From assembly GCA_018384835.1 (NCBI GenBank), contig JAHAYB010000240.1:1-6651 (forward strand): a stretch of DNA of 6,651 nucleotides, in the 5' to 3' direction. Both the position numbers and the translations under genes were made by a program. Below are positions 1 to 6,304 of this stretch, piece by piece (within the stretch, counting starts at the first letter, position 1; the number at the start of each line of letters is the position of its first letter). The stretch comes from Comamonas sp. Lineage in GTDB: Bacteria; Pseudomonadota; Gammaproteobacteria; Burkholderiales; Burkholderiaceae_C. The notes beneath the pieces are model-generated. The model saw only the letters and a program-made list of their open reading frames with translations, made no database searches and had not been told where the DNA came from.

Positions 1-1197
1 AGCCAAGGCTATGCCGTGCAAGTGTTTGATGGCAAGCCCTCTGTAGGACGCAAGTTTTTGCTAGCGGGCAAGGGCGGGATGAACCTCACCCACTCCGAGC
101 CGTTGCCGCAATTCATCGAGCGCTATGGCGCAGCCAGTGCCCCGCTGGGGGCAATGTTGCAGCACTTTGGCCCCGAGCCATTGCGTGCCTGGGCGCAGCG
201 CTTGGGTATCGCCACCTTTGTGGGCAGCTCTGGGCGGGTATTTCCGCAAGAGATGAAGGCCGCCCCTTTGCTACGTGCTTGGCTTACGCATTTGCGCAGC
301 CTGGGCGTGCGGTTTGCCATGCGCCACCGTTGGCAGGGCTGGCAGCAGGTCGATGGCCAGCGCCTGCCCGTATTTGCCACGCCGCAAGGTATGCAGCCCG
401 TGCAGGCCAAGGCTTTGGTGTTGGCGCTGGGCGGGGCAAGCTGGCCGCAGTTGGGGGCGGATGGCGCTTGGCAAAGCATCTTGGCGCAAGAGGGGGTGGC
501 GCTATTGCCCTTGCAGCCGAGCAATTGCGGCTTTGATGTGATGGGCACGCAGGGGCAGGGCTGGACGGCGCATTTCGTGCAGCGCTTTGCCGGGGCGGCG
601 TTGAAGTCGGTGGCCATTCACTTACCGGGGCAGGAGCGAGCGGGCTGGCCTCGGCGGGGCGAGTTTGTTGTGACTGAAACAGGGGTGGAGGGCAGCTTGG
701 TGTACGCGGCCTCGCGCCATTACCGCCAAAGCCTGGCCGAGCAGGAGCGTGCCACCATCTGGGTAGATTTGCTGCCCGCTTTCTCCCATGAGAAGGTGCT
801 GGCCGCCGTAGCCCACCCACGCGGCTCGCGTAGCCTGAGTAGCCACCTCAAAAGCCGTTTGGGGCTGGCAGGGGTAAAAATGGGCTTGCTGTACGAGCTA
901 TTAGATAAAGCCCAGATGCAAGACCCGCAGCAGCTGGCTCAAGCCATCAAATGCCTGCCCATTGCGCTGCGCAGCCCGCGTCCTTTGAGCGAAGCCATTA
1001 GCAGCGCCGGGGGCGTGTCTTGGTCTGCTGTCGATGAGGGTTTGATGCTCAAAGCCCTGCCCGGTGTTTTCTGCGCAGGAGAAATGCTCGATTGGGAAGC
1101 ACCCACTGGGGGCTATCTATTTACCGCTTGTTTTGCCACCGGGGTGCATGTAGCTCAAGGTGTGCAGCGCTACTTGCAATCGAAAAGTGCACATTAA
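1..1197 (+). CDS. FAD-dependent oxidoreductase, HI0933/YhiN-like flavoprotein (5' truncated)
   Basis: The frame is open from base 1 to the TAA at 1195-1197, giving 398 visible residues that begin SQGYAVQVFDGKPSVGRKFL. The true start is upstream. The first internal candidate is a GTG at 16, which would fall inside the nucleotide-binding fold and is not credible. What is visible fits the HI0933-like flavoproteins, in particular the TIGR03862 (PP_4765-type) branch. An acidic residue ends the second beta strand (VFDG, about residue 10) where FAD ribose is usually held. GRKFLLAGKGGMNLTHSE follows, then GGASWPQLGADG mid-protein and a C-terminal AGEMLDWEAPTGGYLFTACFATG motif that closes the FAD site. 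The missing part should be about 20-30 residues with the GxGxxG loop. Members are predicted cytosolic flavoenzymes, some annotated as aminoacetone oxidase-like; the physiological substrate is not established. It converges on mog. Family assignment is firm; the reaction is unknown. Confidence 0.9.
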   Translation, partial: SQGYAVQVFDGKPSVGRKFLLAGKGGMNLTHSEPLPQFIERYGAASAPLGAMLQHFGPEPLRAWAQRLGIATFVGSSGRVFPQEMKAAPLLRAWLTHLRSLGVRFAMRHRWQGWQQVDGQRLPVFATPQGMQPVQAKALVLALGGASWPQLGADGAWQSILAQEGVALLPLQPSNCGFDVMGTQGQGWTAHFVQRFAGAALKSVAIHLPGQERAGWPRRGEFVVTETGVEGSLVYAASRHYRQSLAEQERATIWVDLLPAFSHEKVLAAVAHPRGSRSLSSHLKSRLGLAGVKMGLLYELLDKAQMQDPQQLAQAIKCLPIALRSPRPLSEAISSAGGVSWSAVDEGLMLKALPGVFCAGEMLDWEAPTGGYLFTACFATGVHVAQGVQRYLQSKSAH

Positions 1198-1215
1198 TTA
1201 GAAAAGTTAGAAAAG
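1198..1215. repeat. Tandem 9-bp repeat at convergent gene junction
   Basis: TTAGAAAAG occurs twice in a row (1198-1206 and 1207-1215), filling most of the gap between the flavoprotein stop and the mog stop. A related GAAAAGTGC also lies at 1182-1190, inside the end of the flavoprotein gene, and recurs at 1210-1218. The duplication looks like a replication-slippage product in an A-rich spacer. On the minus strand the same bases supply two TTTTC runs, which may help end mog transcription. Confidence 0.75.
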
Positions 1216-1230
1216 TGCTTATGAAGCGCT
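1198..1230 (-). terminator. Weak candidate intrinsic terminator for yjgA-mog
   Basis: Read on the minus strand, AGCGCTT (1230-1224), a CAT loop and AAGCACT (1220-1214) form a short stem with one C/A mismatch. T-rich sequence with two TTTTC runs follows. The stem includes the mog TAA stop. The position is right for the end of the operon, but the stem is only seven positions long, imperfect and not very GC-rich, and the T run is interrupted. It may work poorly. No convincing hairpin serves the flavoprotein gene on the plus strand. Confidence 0.25.
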
Positions 1231-1833
1231 GGTGGGGGCGGATAAAAGCGGGCGCTGGGCATTCTTCGGGCGAAAAGCGGGGCTGACCTCATCGCGGCTG
1301 TACAGGTAGGGGCCGCCAATCAAGTCTATGCAATAAGGCACGGCGGCAAAAATACCGGGCACTAGGCTGCGGCCTTCGGCATCTTTCAAGCCCTCCAGCG
1401 TTTCAGCAATCGCCTTGGGCTGGCCAGGCAGGTTGATGATGAGGCTTTGCCCACGCACCACGGCCACTTGGCGCGACAGAATCGCCGTGGGTACAAAGCG
1501 CAGGCTGATTTGGCGCATTTGCTCGCCAAAGCCGGGCAGCTCTTTGTCGGCCACGGCCAGGGTGGCTTCGGGTGTGACATCGCGCAGCGCTGGCCCTGTG
1601 CCGCCGGTGGTCAATACCAGAGAGCAGCCCTGCTCATCCACCAAGGCGCGTAGCGTGTCGCTAATCAGGGCTTGCTCATCAGCAATCAGGCGCTCGACGA
1701 AGGTGATGGGGTTGTGCAAGGCGCTGCCCAGCCAATTCTTGAGGGCGGGCAGCCCCTTGTCTTCATATTGCCCGCTGCTGGCGCGGTCGCTGATGGAAAC
1801 GATGCCTATGGTTACGGCTTCAGGCTGGGTCAT
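1219..1833 (-). CDS. mog: Molybdopterin adenylyltransferase (MogA)
   Basis: This 204-residue cytosolic enzyme activates molybdopterin by adenylylation (MPT + ATP to MPT-AMP), so that MoeA can then insert molybdate. The protein matches E. coli MogA (195 aa) almost end to end: VSISDRASSG at residues 12-21, IADEQ near 50-54, TTGGTGP at 75-81, RDVTPEATLAVADKELPGFGEQMRQISL, VPTAILSRQ and NLPGQPKAI. The two aspartates corresponding to E. coli D49 and D82 are D52 and D85. The ATG at 1833-1831 is chosen because the conserved protein begins there and AAGGAAAG sits about 7 bases upstream; the frame stays open further upstream, but that stretch overlaps yjgA and has no family likeness. The gene follows yjgA by 13 bp, its Shine-Dalgarno overlapping the yjgA stop, so coupled expression is likely. 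The C-terminal tail (PLLSAPTSAS) is slightly longer than in E. coli. Nothing is missing. Confidence 0.96.
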   Translation of the reverse strand: MTQPEAVTIGIVSISDRASSGQYEDKGLPALKNWLGSALHNPITFVERLIADEQALISDTLRALVDEQGCSLVLTTGGTGPALRDVTPEATLAVADKELPGFGEQMRQISLRFVPTAILSRQVAVVRGQSLIINLPGQPKAIAETLEGLKDAEGRSLVPGIFAAVPYCIDLIGGPYLYSRDEVSPAFRPKNAQRPLLSAPTSAS

Positions 1834-1838
1834 GTGGG

Positions 1839-1846
1839 GCTTTCCT
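1839..1846 (-). promoter_or_regulatory. Shine-Dalgarno of mog, overlapping the yjgA stop
   Basis: The minus strand reads TAAAGGAAAGCCCCACATG: the yjgA TAA (1849-1847) runs straight into AGGAAAG, about 7 bases before the mog ATG. A ribosome ending on yjgA would cover this site, which favours re-initiation. The site also decides the mog start, because the longer open frame has no comparable signal. Confidence 0.75.
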
Positions 1847-2551
1847 TTATCGTTCGTCGTCGTTGTCGTCAGTGGCGGCTGCGCTGTAGTCAACCAGGGC
1901 TTGTTCAATGTGCTGGCGCAGTTGCTGAAATAGCTCACGATAGGCGCGGCTTTTTTTGCTGGGCGGGGGGGCGCTGGTTTCTGCCTCTGGCGCGGCGGTG
2001 GCTGATGCCGCAGCCGCAGCCATAGCCGCTGCCTGCAAATCCTTACGTGCTTGGCGAATCAGGGTGCGCAGGGCTTGGATGTCGGTGTCGGGGTAGCTCT
2101 CTAGCCAGGCGGGCAGGGCGGCGGCATCATCGGCTAGGAGTTGCTCGCGCCATTGCTCGGCCAGCAGGGTTTGGGTTTGCTGGCTGCCGCTGCCGTGCTG
2201 CTCGTCATACAGGGCTTGGCGAATGCGCTCGATATGCCCCTCATCAAGCTGGCGCATGAGCTTGCCAATGAGCTGGGTTTGGCGGCGCTGGGCTTCAAAA
2301 TTATTGAGGCGCTGAAAGTCTTGCAGCGCATCGTGCAGGCGCTCGGGCAGCGCTAGGCGTTGCCACAGGGCAGGGCGCTGAGTGAGCAAGGTTTTGCCCA
2401 GGTCGCGCAGGGCGTGGCTGTGTTTTTTCTGGTCGGTGCGGGTAGCGTCCCAGGTGCCTTTGAGTTCGGCAGTCAGTTCTTGGTCGCGGGCGCTGCCTTC
2501 GGCAACAAATTCGCCTTTGACGTAATAGCCTTTTTTCAGTTTGCGTGGCAT
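1847..2551 (-). CDS. yjgA: YjgA/DUF615 family ribosome-associated protein
   Basis: This 234-residue basic, helical protein belongs to the DUF615/YjgA family (recently also named DarP), which binds late 50S ribosomal precursors and helps their assembly. Family signatures are the N-terminal KKGYYVKGEF (6-15), a DLGKTLL segment (50-56), NNFEAQRRQTQLIGKLMRQLD (83-103) and the C-terminal SRAYRELFQQLR (201-212). The ATG at 2551-2549 is chosen because MPRKLKKGYY is where the family starts; the frame is open to 2647 but that extension looks like untranslated sequence. There is no good Shine-Dalgarno, the 25 bases before the start being C- and A-rich. The protein is longer than E. coli YjgA (183 aa). 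Much of the excess is an Ala/Pro-rich linker (about 172-200) before the YRELFQ helix, plus an acidic DDNDDER end. It is first in an apparent operon with mog and divergent from pmbA. Confidence 0.92.
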   Translation of the reverse strand: MPRKLKKGYYVKGEFVAEGSARDQELTAELKGTWDATRTDQKKHSHALRDLGKTLLTQRPALWQRLALPERLHDALQDFQRLNNFEAQRRQTQLIGKLMRQLDEGHIERIRQALYDEQHGSGSQQTQTLLAEQWREQLLADDAAALPAWLESYPDTDIQALRTLIRQARKDLQAAAMAAAAASATAAPEAETSAPPPSKKSRAYRELFQQLRQHIEQALVDYSAAATDDNDDER

Positions 2552-2684
2552 GGGTGTGGGTTGTGGGGTGGGAAGATAGAAGAGTGCGGCGCAAATCTGT
2601 AAATCTGCAAAGCGGCTGGCCGATGTTTTTTCTTGACCTGCCAGCACCTAGTAGGCGGCGCGGCTGGGTATCATAGCCGCACCT
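2552..2684. promoter_or_regulatory. Divergent yjgA/pmbA promoter region
   Basis: These 133 bp must hold the promoters for both directions. TATCAT at 2669-2674 is a plausible -10 for pmbA. It reads TATGAT on the other strand (2675-2670), so one element could serve both directions. No good -35 lies 16-18 bp from it on either strand; TTGACC at 2633-2638 is 30 bp away, too far for a standard pairing. If the pmbA -10 is right, transcription would start only a few bases before its ATG, in keeping with the absence of a Shine-Dalgarno there. An 8-bp near-duplicate, AAATCTGT/AAATCTGC (2593-2608), lies in the middle and has no evident role. Confidence 0.4.
2660..2680. repeat. Inverted repeat just upstream of the pmbA start
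   Basis: GCGGCT (2660-2665) and AGCCGC (2675-2680) are perfect inverted copies around nine bases that contain TATCAT. The outer bases TAGG (2652-2655) and CCTA (2682-2685) are also complementary, with unpaired bases between. As DNA this could be an operator over the -10. As RNA it would form only if transcription begins upstream of 2660, and it would then reach the pmbA start codon. Confidence 0.45.
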
Positions 2685-4139
2685 ATGAAAACACCCCGTA
2701 CTGCTAAAAAATCTACCGCAGGCACAGCTAGCAACGCTGTGCCTTTGTCTGACACCGTAGCGCCCGGCTTTAGTTATAGCCCGGCGTTTTTTGCCGATTT
2801 GGTGGAGCAAGCCCTGGCGCACGCCAAAAAACTAGGCGCAAGCGATGCGGGCGCCGATGCCTCTGAAGCCTGTGGCCTAAGCGTCTCGGTGCGCAAGGGC
2901 GAGCTAGAGACGGTGGAGCGCAACCGCGATAAATCCCTGGGGGTGACGGTGTATATCGGCCAGCGCCGTGGCAATGCCAGCACCTCGGACTTTTCCCCGC
3001 AGGCGGTGCAGCAAACGGTGCAAGCAGCGTTTGATATTGCCCGCTTTACGGCTGAAGACCCTGCTGCTGGCTTGCCCGACGCGGCTGATATTGCCCCGCC
3101 CGATAGCCACCGTGACCTGGATTTGTTCCACCCCTGGCTGCAAGACGATGGCCAGCCCCTAGGCAGTGAAGAGGCCGCCAGCCTGGCGCTGCGCTGCGAA
3201 GAGGCGGCTTTAAGCCTGAACCAGCGCATTACCAATAGCGAAGGGGCGAGCGTCTCTGCCCAGCAAAGCCATTTCTTTAGTGCCCATACACGCGGCTTTC
3301 GTGGTGGCTACGCCAGCTCACGCCACGGTTTTTCAGTCTCGCCGATTGCCAGTCTGCCCGGTAAAAATGCCGAGATGCAGCGCGATTTTTGGTACACCTC
3401 CCAGCGCCGCGCCCAAGACTTGGCCAGCCCTGAGTCCGTAGGCCGCTACGCCGCAGAGCGGGCATTGAGCCGCCTGGGTAGCCGCAAAATCCCCACTACC
3501 GAATGCCCGGTGCTGTTTGAAGCGCCTCTGGCCGCTGGTCTGCTGGGCAGCTTTGTGCAAGCGGTCATCGGCGGCGCTCTCTACCGGCGCAGCAGCTTTT
3601 TGCTCGATAGCCTGGGCAAGCAGGTTTTCCCTAAGCACATCCATATTGAAGAAGACCCTTTCATCCTCTGCGGCAAGGGTAGCTCGCCGTTTGACAATGA
3701 AGGCGTGCGCGTGCAGCAGCGCCTGGTGGTGGATGGCGGGCGCGTGGGGGGCTACTTCCTCTCTAGCTACTCGGCGCGTAAGCTGGGGATGCAGACCACA
3801 GGGAACGCGGGCGGCTCGCACAATCTGCGCCTGTATTCCACGCTAACGCGCAATAAGGACGATTTGGCCGCCATGCTGCAAAAGCTGGGCACGGGTCTGT
3901 TTGTGGTGGAGCTAATGGGGCAGGGCGTGAACTACGTGACGGGCGACTATTCACGCGGCGCTTCCGGCTTTTGGGTGGAGAACGGGGAGATTGCCTTCCC
4001 CGTGCAGGAAGTGACCATTGCCGGCAACTTAAAAGAGATGTACCAAGGCATAGAAGCCGTGGGTGCAGATGCTTATAGCTACGGCGCAAAAACGGTTGGC
4101 TCCATTTTGATTAACCGCATGAAAGTTGCAGGTGCTTAA
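2685..4139 (+). CDS. pmbA: Metalloprotease subunit PmbA/TldE
   Basis: This 484-residue cytosolic protein is the PmbA (TldE) partner of TldD. In E. coli the TldD/TldE heterodimer degrades or matures modified peptides, such as the microcin B17 precursor, and the antitoxin CcdA. Visible signatures are GLSVSVRKGELETVERNRDKSLGVTVYIG (64-92), RGNASTSDFS (95-104), a mid-region FEAPLAAGLLGSFVQAVIGGALYR, and the C-terminal run with ELMGQGVNYVTGDYSRGASGF from residue 409, then VTIAGNLKEMY and a GSILINRMKVAGA end. There is no HExxxH zinc motif, as expected: in this pair the catalytic motif belongs to TldD, which is not in the window. About 30 N-terminal residues rich in Ala, Thr and Lys precede the usual domain start (E. 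coli protein about 450 aa). The ATG at 2685 lacks a Shine-Dalgarno; a GTG at 2739 is a conceivable alternative. eamA follows with no gap. Confidence 0.95.
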   Translation: MKTPRTAKKSTAGTASNAVPLSDTVAPGFSYSPAFFADLVEQALAHAKKLGASDAGADASEACGLSVSVRKGELETVERNRDKSLGVTVYIGQRRGNASTSDFSPQAVQQTVQAAFDIARFTAEDPAAGLPDAADIAPPDSHRDLDLFHPWLQDDGQPLGSEEAASLALRCEEAALSLNQRITNSEGASVSAQQSHFFSAHTRGFRGGYASSRHGFSVSPIASLPGKNAEMQRDFWYTSQRRAQDLASPESVGRYAAERALSRLGSRKIPTTECPVLFEAPLAAGLLGSFVQAVIGGALYRRSSFLLDSLGKQVFPKHIHIEEDPFILCGKGSSPFDNEGVRVQQRLVVDGGRVGGYFLSSYSARKLGMQTTGNAGGSHNLRLYSTLTRNKDDLAAMLQKLGTGLFVVELMGQGVNYVTGDYSRGASGFWVENGEIAFPVQEVTIAGNLKEMYQGIEAVGADAYSYGAKTVGSILINRMKVAGA

Positions 4140-4142
4140 ATG
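4136..4142 (+). promoter_or_regulatory. Zero-gap stop-start junction pmbA/eamA
   Basis: The pmbA TAA (4137-4139) is followed at once by the eamA ATG (4140-4142). AGGT at 4130-4133, inside the last pmbA codons, is a weak Shine-Dalgarno six bases before the ATG. This geometry usually means translation of the second gene depends on ribosomes finishing the first. I see no separate promoter for eamA. Confidence 0.7.
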
Positions 4143-5030
4143 AGCTTGGCCGACTGGCTACGCGCCCTGCTGGTCATCCTTGTCTGGGGGGTGAACTTCG
4201 TGGTCACGAAGTGGGGGCTGGAGGAGCTGACCCCCATGCTGCTGTCGGCCTTGCGCTTTGCGATGGCTTCTCTGCCGCTGTTGCTGTTTGTACGCAAGCC
4301 TGCCAGCTTGAGCTGGGGGCTGCTAGCCGCCTATGGCCTGGTGCAGGGGGCAGGGCAGTTTGGCCTGTTGTACATCGGTATGAATCTGGGGATGCCAGCG
4401 GGTATGGCATCGGTGGTGCTGCAAGCCCAGGCGTTTATTTCTTTGCTGCTGGGGGTGGTGCTGCTGCGTGAATACCCGCGCTCCTGGCAGTGGCTGGGGC
4501 TGGTGGTGGCCACTATTGGCCTGGCAGTGATTGGCTCGGCACGCGGTGAGGGGGCGGGCAGCATGAGCGTGGCGGGCTTCTTCTTTACCCTGGCGGCTGC
4601 GGCTATGTGGGCATCCGCTAATTTGATTTCACGCCATGCGGCGCGTTCGGGGCCTTATGAGCCTTTACCGTTTTTGGTGTGGTCTAGCGTCTTCCCGGTG
4701 ATTCCGCTGTTGCTACTGTCTGTGTGGTTGGAGGGCGGGCAGGCCAATTTGCTAGCGCAATTGCAAAACGTGGGCTGGAAGGGCTTGGGCGCGGTCACTT
4801 ATCTGGCCTTGCTCTCTACCTTGCTGGGCTATGGGCTGTGGACGCAGCTATTGCAGCGCTACCCGGTTAGCACGGTGGCTCCGCTGTCGCTGCTGGTTCC
4901 GGTGGTGGGGTTGGTGTCCGCCATGTGGATTTTTGATGAGCGCCCTGCGCTGCTGCACTGGCTGGGCACGCTGGCCGTGCTGGCAGGCATGGTGATTAAC
5001 CAATGGGGTGGGCGCTGGGCCAGGCGCTAA
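4140..5030 (+). CDS. eamA: EamA-type drug/metabolite transporter (cysteine/O-acetylserine exporter-like)
   Basis: This 296-residue inner-membrane protein has the two tandem EamA repeats and roughly ten hydrophobic segments of the drug/metabolite transporter superfamily. It resembles E. coli EamA (YdeD, 299 aa), which exports O-acetylserine and cysteine, more closely than generic family members. Shared stretches include ALLVILVWGVNFVVTKWGL near the N-terminus, GMPAGMASVVLQAQAF around the fourth segment, FTLAAAAMWASANLISRH opening the second repeat, and VAPLSLLVPVVGLVSAMWIFDER near the end. The C-terminus is short and basic (GRWARR). The ATG at 4140 aligns with the E. coli start. It appears co-translated with pmbA; no regulator gene is adjacent. 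Export of cysteine-pathway compounds is inferred from similarity, and amino-acid or drug export of another kind remains possible. No residue is obviously missing. Confidence 0.88.
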   Translation: MSLADWLRALLVILVWGVNFVVTKWGLEELTPMLLSALRFAMASLPLLLFVRKPASLSWGLLAAYGLVQGAGQFGLLYIGMNLGMPAGMASVVLQAQAFISLLLGVVLLREYPRSWQWLGLVVATIGLAVIGSARGEGAGSMSVAGFFFTLAAAAMWASANLISRHAARSGPYEPLPFLVWSSVFPVIPLLLLSVWLEGGQANLLAQLQNVGWKGLGAVTYLALLSTLLGYGLWTQLLQRYPVSTVAPLSLLVPVVGLVSAMWIFDERPALLHWLGTLAVLAGMVINQWGGRWARR

Positions 5031-5045
5031 AGCATATCTACCCAA

Positions 5046-5059
5046 AGGAGCACCCTCCT
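5046..5059 (+). other. Small hairpin after eamA
   Basis: AGGAG (5046-5050) and CTCCT (5055-5059) are inverted copies around a four-base loop, beginning 15 bp after the eamA stop. No T run follows, so it is a poor intrinsic terminator. It might slow or protect a transcript end. The AAAGGAG half resembles a ribosome site, but the only nearby start-like codon in reach (TTG at 5062) opens a five-codon frame. Confidence 0.25.
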
Positions 5060-5106
5060 CATTGCTGGACAAGTATTGACCCGAGAGAACAAAGGCACAA
5101 GCCACG

Positions 5107-5128
5107 CATAGAATGCGGCCACTCTATG
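5107..5128. promoter_or_regulatory. Imperfect 22-bp palindrome upstream of RND efflux genes, possible operator
   Basis: Half-sites CATAGAATG (5107-5115) and CACTCTATG (5120-5128) face each other. Eight of the eleven symmetric base pairs match: the outer six are perfect, then one mismatch, two matches and a mismatched four-base centre. The dyad ends 15 bp before the adaptor ATG and contains a -10-like TAGAAT (5109-5114). Size and place suit a TetR- or MarR-type repressor site, but no regulator gene is in the window, so this is inference from position and symmetry. TTGACC at 5076-5081 looks like a -35 but is 27 bp from TAGAAT, too far for normal spacing. Confidence 0.4.
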
Positions 5129-5143
5129 TATTAGTTTTTGCTT

Positions 5144-6304
5144 ATGTTTCTCGCCGGTTTGCCATCTTCTACCCTAGCGCCCAAGGCGGCCTGGACAGCC
5201 CTGCTGCCCCTGGCCGCCGCTTTTGTTTTAGCCAGCCTGGCCGCCTGCTCCCGCCCCGAGGCCACGCCCGAGCCGGTGCGAGCCGTCAAGCTAATTACCG
5301 TGCAAAGCGCCCAAGTGCAAACGCAGCGCCTGTACGCAGGCACGGTGCAGGCGCAGACCGAGGTAGCGCTGGGCTTTGAGGTAGCAGGTCGCCTGCTAGA
5401 GCGCCCCGTGCAAGAGGGGCAGGCCGTCGCCGCCGGCCAGTTGCTAGCGCGCATCCAGGCGCAAGATTACGCCCTGGGCGCACAGGCGGCGCAGGCCGCA
5501 GTGCAAGCAGCGCGTACCCAGCGAGATTTAGCGCAGGCCGATTGGCAGCGCTTTTCTGCTTTAGAAAAAGATGGCTTTATCAGCCCAGTCGAGCTAGACC
5601 AGCGCAAAGCCAGCCTCAACGCCGCCCAAGCGCAGTTAGCGCAAGCCCAGGCGCAGGCAGCCGTGCAGAGCAACCAGCAAACCTATACCCGCCTGCTTGC
5701 ACCCACGGCAGGCGTAGTCACCGCTGTGCTGGCCGAGCCGGGGCAGGTGCTAGGCGCTGGCCTGCCCGTGCTGCGCCTAGCGCAAGAGGACGGGCGCGAT
5801 GCCGTCTTTGCCCTGCCTGAAGATATGCGCAGCCAGGCCACGCTGGGGCAAAGCCTGCAAGTGCGCCTATGGGGTGATGGCCGCAGCTACCCCGCCCAAT
5901 TGCGCGAGCTGGCCGCCAGCGCCGACCCCATGACCCGCACCTATGCCGCCAAAGCCGCGCTGGATGTGCCGCCCCACGAGCAACCGCCCTTGGGCGCAAC
6001 CGTGCAAGTGCTCATGCAGGCAGCGCAGCCTAAAGAAGCAGGTAGTGCAGGTAGTGCAGATACAGCTAACGCCGCCCTAATGCGCCTGCCCTCGCCCGCG
6101 CTGTGGCAGCAGGCCGATGGCAGCTCTGCCGTTTGGGTGTTGGATGCCGAGCATTCCCGGGTGCAAGCCCAGGCGGTAGAACTGGCAGGCATGGATGGGG
6201 CTGATGTGCTAATAGCCAGCGGCCTACGCCCCGGCCAGCAAGTGGTGGCCGCCGGGGTGCATGTGCTCTCTGAAGGGCAAACGGTGACGGTGTACCAGCC
6301 ATGA
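5144..6304 (+). CDS. RND efflux periplasmic adaptor (membrane fusion) lipoprotein
   Basis: This 386-residue adaptor would link an inner-membrane RND pump to an outer-membrane channel. The N-terminus has a hydrophobic stretch (about 17-32) ending in the lipobox LAAC, with C35 as the lipid-modified cysteine, so it should be anchored in the membrane and face the periplasm. In order follow a first beta-barrel strand and lipoyl half (about 73-110, with ALGFEVAGRLLERPVQEGQAV), a long Ala/Gln-rich coiled-coil hairpin (about 112-179), the second lipoyl half (LLAPTAGVVTAVLAEPGQVL), a beta-barrel domain, and a membrane-proximal domain (WVLDAEHSRVQAQAVEL to the end). ATG at 5144 is preferred; an in-frame TTG at 5138 would add two residues. 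Neither has a clear Shine-Dalgarno. The stop overlaps the permease ATG (ATGA). Substrates cannot be read from sequence; it resembles the adaptors of TriC/VexF-like pumps. Confidence 0.92.
   Translation: MFLAGLPSSTLAPKAAWTALLPLAAAFVLASLAACSRPEATPEPVRAVKLITVQSAQVQTQRLYAGTVQAQTEVALGFEVAGRLLERPVQEGQAVAAGQLLARIQAQDYALGAQAAQAAVQAARTQRDLAQADWQRFSALEKDGFISPVELDQRKASLNAAQAQLAQAQAQAAVQSNQQTYTRLLAPTAGVVTAVLAEPGQVLGAGLPVLRLAQEDGRDAVFALPEDMRSQATLGQSLQVRLWGDGRSYPAQLRELAASADPMTRTYAAKAALDVPPHEQPPLGATVQVLMQAAQPKEAGSAGSADTANAALMRLPSPALWQQADGSSAVWVLDAEHSRVQAQAVELAGMDGADVLIASGLRPGQQVVAAGVHVLSEGQTVTVYQP
6038..6055 (+). repeat. Tandem 9-bp repeat inside the adaptor gene
   Basis: GCAGGTAGT occurs twice in succession (6038-6046 and 6047-6055) and a degenerate third copy begins GCAGAT at 6056. 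It encodes Ala-Gly-Ser twice, in a flexible loop between the beta-barrel and membrane-proximal domains. Being in frame and multiple-of-three, changes in copy number would lengthen or shorten the loop without breaking the protein. Confidence 0.7.

Noticed and set aside
123..846. Long open frames on the minus strand opposite the flavoprotein gene (for example 123-617 and 284-820)
   Set aside because: They are rich in Ala, Pro, Arg, Cys and Ser in the way expected of GC-rich shadow frames, carry no recognisable motif, and the plus strand is clearly coding there.
1834..1938. N-terminal extension of mog by 35 residues
   Set aside because: It overlaps the end of yjgA, is low-complexity (Thr run), has no family likeness, and the ATG at 1833 has a clear Shine-Dalgarno and matches the E. 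coli start.
2552..2647. N-terminal extension of yjgA by 32 residues
   Set aside because: The family begins at MPRKLKKGYY. The extension lies in the intergenic promoter region and resembles no known domain.
5046..5059. Intrinsic terminator between eamA and the RND operon
   Set aside because: The stem is only five base pairs and no T run follows; it is kept only as a low-confidence hairpin.
5076..5114. Canonical sigma-70 promoter TTGACC / TAGAAT for the RND operon
   Set aside because: The spacer would be 27 bp, well outside the usual 16-19, so the two hexamers are probably not a pair.
5113..5379. Alternative 88-residue frame over the start of the adaptor gene
   Set aside because: It shows no family features, whereas the overlapping frame has a lipobox and a full membrane-fusion-protein architecture.
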